Source of the DNA: an uncultured Christensenella sp.
Lineage (GTDB): Bacteria; Bacillota; Clostridia; Christensenellales; Borkfalkiaceae
Length of the DNA: 6,727 bases
Direction: 5' to 3'
Assembly (NCBI GenBank): GCA_910578145.1
Contig: CAJTPJ010000028.1
Coordinates: 1 to 6,727 of the forward strand
A program made the translations under genes and the position numbers. This document shows positions 4,492 through 6,727 of the stretch, piece by piece. How positions within the stretch are numbered: the stretch's first letter is position 1; each line of letters starts with the position of its first letter. Under the pieces are notes generated by a model. The model was not told where the DNA came from, made no database searches, and saw only the letters and a list, made by a program, of their open reading frames with translations.

Positions 4492-6705
4492 TTAAGCCAG
4501 CGAGCAAACGTATACGGCGATATCCATATTTACAGCCGTCTGTCCGTCGCCCCAAACCACACTCGTCCAATGGTTTGCGCCGTCCGCGTTGATAACCGCA
4601 AAACCGGCGACGGTTTCTCCCGCCGCAACGCTACCCAAGCCTACTTTACCGCACTCGGTGCCGTACGCCGCTTCCGCGATATCGGTTGCGCCGTTGTTTT
4701 TTATAGTGACGAATACAAACGTTTCGCCGCTTCCGAAGTTGACGTTACCCATCAAAGTAACGCCCTTAGCTTCCGCATTGTCCACGCCGAATTCAAGGTG
4801 AACGGCGTCGTTTGCCGCATAAATTTCCGTTTTGGTTATTTCTGCGGGGTTTGCGGCTACGTTGTTACTGCCGGGCTTGCCGTTATCGTCAAGCGCGTTG
4901 CAAAATCTACTGCCCGTGGGTAAGTTTATAACCTTTAAATCCGCCATAGTAACAGCCGTGATAGTAGCGTTTTTATCGCACATAGTCAGCGCGGCAATTT
5001 CCTCTGCAGTTTTGTAAACGCTTCCGTTAAACGTGTAGCCTAAAACGTTTTCCGCCGTCCAGGTTATTTCGGGGATAGGCTCGCCCGCCTTTATGGTAAC
5101 GCTGGTTGCGCCGCCAGCAAACGCGCCGCCTTTTATACTTAACACCTGCGTATCCAAAACGGTAATATTGCAGGTAGCGGTGTATTCGCCGTAAGAAACG
5201 GTAACTGTCTTTACCCCCGCGGTAGTGCTGTCAAGTCCGCTTATCATATCCGCGGAAACGGGCATAGTTTTAATAACGTCGTCGCCGTCCTTTATAGTAA
5301 GCGTCAACCCGCCCTCGTAGCTCGCACCCTTGGAAACTTCAACCTCGCCGCTTACTTCAAGGCGCACGTCCTCGTATATCCAAAGCGTGAAATAATCGAT
5401 ATTTGGCAAGCGCAACGTACTCGTTTCGCCCAGATAGTAAAACTCTATCTCGTTAAGTCCCTTTTTAACTTGAATTTCACCTGCAATATCGTCTAAAAGC
5501 GTCCAGTTGAACATATCTTTCCAGTTGTTGCTACCCGTACTCGCCCTTTTTATAAGTCCGCTTATCGACTGTACTTCGCCGTTTACGGTAACCCTGAACG
5601 CCTTATCTATAGGTTGGTCCTGCTTGCTCGAACCGCTGCCCGACTGAGCGCGTATACCCAGCCTGAATTTGCTCGCAACGTCGGAAGCAAATCTTATAAC
5701 GATTTTGTTGTCTTTTACCGATATGTTGGAAGTGCTAAACCCTTCCGCACCGTTGGGCGCTACCGAACCGTCCGATAAATTGGTGGTGTTTTCAAACTTG
5801 CTTGCAGCGCCCGTCTGCAATACCGCGCCGCTCATATCAACGTAGTTTTCGTCCTCTACCTGCACTTTGAAAATGCCTTTTTCAGCCTCCAACTTGTACG
5901 CGCCCGCTTCCTTATCAAAGCCAACGCGTATTTCAAAACTGCAAAGTTTATCTTCGTAATCAACGTAAACAGTATAAACGCCTATCGCGGAAGTACTGAA
6001 ATCGTCCAGCATATCCGCCGTTAAATCGGCGTATTCCACACTGCCGTCGTCGAACGATAGAGTTAATTTACCGCCCGCAAATTCTTCGCCGATAGCATAG
6101 TCGTACTTATTTTCCGTATCGTCGCCCGTTGCCACCGCAACGCTTTCAAGCGTTTTTTCTTTTACGGTAACCACTACGGTAAACGTATACTCGCCGTAAG
6201 TACAAACTACCGTCTTCTTTTCGCAAGCCTCTTCAAACGCCCCGCCGTCTGTTACAACTTCTTGAATATCTACGGCGGTTTCCTCGCCGCACGCAACGCA
6301 TTTAACGCTTGCCGAAGCCCCCGTAAGCTCGAAAACCTGCCCTATAAACCAAACTTCGCGGTAATTTTCAACGTAAAGTTCGTATTCTATATTTTCGCCG
6401 TTATCCGTAGCGTCGCAACGGCTACAATTATGATAATGCAAGCCGCCATCGGTGTGCCCTATTGAAAAATCGTGTCCCAGCGGGGGCGTTTCTTGGTTTG
6501 TAACCAGCCCGCAAACCGAGCAAGTAACCACCCTTTCGCCGCCGTTTATACAGTCGGCTTCCTCTATAATTTCGGTTTTGGGCTTCCAGCTATGTTCTTC
6601 CACGCCGGATTTTTCGCCGCAAGCACATTCGTACCAATGCCCGTCGCCGTCGTATTTTATTTGCTCGCCAAAGCAGCGTTCATCTCGGACGGCAAAACAG
6701 CGCAC
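4492..6705 (-). CDS. Multi-domain cell-surface protein with Cys-knuckle repeats, Ig-like domains and a CBM6/35-like module (5' partial)
   Basis: Probably an exported carbohydrate-binding or adhesive protein; no catalytic domain is recognised. Counting from GTG 6705: Cys/His knuckle region (23-98: CACG, CSVCG, CSRC with HSW and GHDF); first Ig-like domain (103-182, containing CVACG); second Ig-like domain (186-261, ending TVYVDYEDKLCSFEIRV); CBM6/35-like module (270-446, LEAEKG to IDYFTLWIYE); third Ig-like domain (448-517); a segment with GYTFNGSVYKTAEEI (521-590); and an unrecognised C-terminal domain (590-737). There is no C-terminal anchor or LPxTG signal. No signal peptide is visible, and the frame stays open to the window edge (RISQNSA before GTG 6705). 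The start is therefore not real: the protein is truncated and its export signal lies outside. GTG 6705 lies in a palindrome, and family-like sequence begins only near FGEQIKY (about 6672). It is the first gene of the pair, with its stop 12 bases before the GH3 ATG. Confidence 0.8.
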   Translation of the reverse strand: MRCFAVRDERCFGEQIKYDGDGHWYECACGEKSGVEEHSWKPKTEIIEEADCINGGERVVTCSVCGLVTNQETPPLGHDFSIGHTDGGLHYHNCSRCDATDNGENIEYELYVENYREVWFIGQVFELTGASASVKCVACGEETAVDIQEVVTDGGAFEEACEKKTVVCTYGEYTFTVVVTVKEKTLESVAVATGDDTENKYDYAIGEEFAGGKLTLSFDDGSVEYADLTADMLDDFSTSAIGVYTVYVDYEDKLCSFEIRVGFDKEAGAYKLEAEKGIFKVQVEDENYVDMSGAVLQTGAASKFENTTNLSDGSVAPNGAEGFSTSNISVKDNKIVIRFASDVASKFRLGIRAQSGSGSSKQDQPIDKAFRVTVNGEVQSISGLIKRASTGSNNWKDMFNWTLLDDIAGEIQVKKGLNEIEFYYLGETSTLRLPNIDYFTLWIYEDVRLEVSGEVEVSKGASYEGGLTLTIKDGDDVIKTMPVSADMISGLDSTTAGVKTVTVSYGEYTATCNITVLDTQVLSIKGGAFAGGATSVTIKAGEPIPEITWTAENVLGYTFNGSVYKTAEEIAALTMCDKNATITAVTMADLKVINLPTGSRFCNALDDNGKPGSNNVAANPAEITKTEIYAANDAVHLEFGVDNAEAKGVTLMGNVNFGSGETFVFVTIKNNGATDIAEAAYGTECGKVGLGSVAAGETVAGFAVINADGANHWTSVVWGDGQTAVNMDIAVYVCSLA
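5368..5898 (-). other. CBM6/35-like module of the upstream surface protein
   Basis: Residues 270-446. It opens with AYKLEAEKG and closes with LRLPNIDYFTLWIYE, the ends expected of CBM6/CBM35-type beta sandwiches. Internal landmarks are KIVIRFASD, FRVTVNGEVQ and IQVKKGLNEIEFYYLG. The Asn/Tyr/Trp-rich stretch NNWKDMFNWTLLDD (393-406) could supply aromatic ligand contacts. It is about 20 residues longer than the CBM at the end of the GH3 protein, mostly between VNGEVQ and the KGLNEI strand. The ligand is unknown. Confidence 0.6.
6412..6639 (-). repeat. Cys/His knuckle repeats (C-x-C or C-x2-C followed by His)
   Basis: Three units in residues 23-98: HWYECACGEK ending in EEHSW, GERVVTCSVCGLV ending in LGHDF, and LHYHNCSRCDAT. 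Each pairs a close Cys pair with nearby His and aromatic residues. Such degenerate repeats are common in secreted clostridial surface proteins, where they often precede Ig-like or leucine-rich modules. Metal binding is plausible from the spacing but not shown. The array probably continues upstream past the window edge. Confidence 0.65.
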
Positions 6706-6717
6706 TGCGCTGTTTTG
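6693..6717. repeat. Perfect 25-bp palindrome at the right edge (terminator-like hairpin)
   Basis: CAAAACAGCGCA, one central C, then TGCGCTGTTTTG: 12-base arms with no mismatch, or an 11-bp stem with a 3-base loop. The GC-rich core flanked by A-run and T-run has the form of a bidirectional intrinsic terminator. It overlaps the GTG used as the formal start of the surface-protein frame. The frame crosses it without a stop, but that is probably chance. It may terminate an upstream gene, be a dispersed repeat, or mark a contig end made at a repeat. Confidence 0.6.
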
Positions 6718-6727
6718 AGAAATCCGT

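Overview
The window looks like a fragment, possibly a whole short metagenomic contig, from a Clostridia-type (Firmicutes) bacterium, most plausibly a gut lineage near Christensenellales. This rests on a strong G-rich Shine-Dalgarno sequence, a membrane-anchored GH3 enzyme with permuted domain order, and Ig-like, CBM and Cys-knuckle surface modules typical of that group. The taxonomic call is inference. No rRNA, tRNA, CRISPR or transposase is visible. Essentially all of the sequence codes on the minus strand, and the long plus-strand reading frames are shadows.

Layout in the direction of transcription (right to left): (1) 6727-6675, window edge with a perfect 25-bp palindrome, where reading becomes doubtful. 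(2) 6705-4492, a large beta-rich surface protein lacking its N-terminus: Cys-knuckle repeats, Ig-like domains, a CBM6/35-like module, another Ig-like domain and an unrecognised C-terminal domain. (3) A 12-bp gap holding the ribosome binding site of the next gene. (4) 4479-26, a giant GH3 beta-glucosidase-like gene split in two by a -1 frame change near 4198. The 5' piece (4479-4111) carries the signal anchor and the start of the GH3 C-terminal-type domain. The 3' piece (4117-26, frame open from 4198) carries the rest of that domain, an FN3-like domain, the TIM-barrel catalytic domain, four putative-Ig (He_PIG) repeats, a two-helix membrane hairpin and a C-terminal CBM-like domain. Residues normally found between the two pieces appear to be missing, so this is a deletion with frame change (pseudogene or assembly error) rather than a one-base slip.

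The two genes look like a translationally coupled surface glycan-utilisation pair: an exported multi-module, probably carbohydrate-binding protein followed by a membrane-tethered GH3 enzyme that also carries a CBM-like domain. The most unusual points are the two-helix hairpin that returns a CBM to the cell exterior after the stalk, the frame break with apparent loss of about 70-90 residues, and the unrecognised C-terminal domain of the upstream protein. I see no clearly new system. The architecture is the main novelty.
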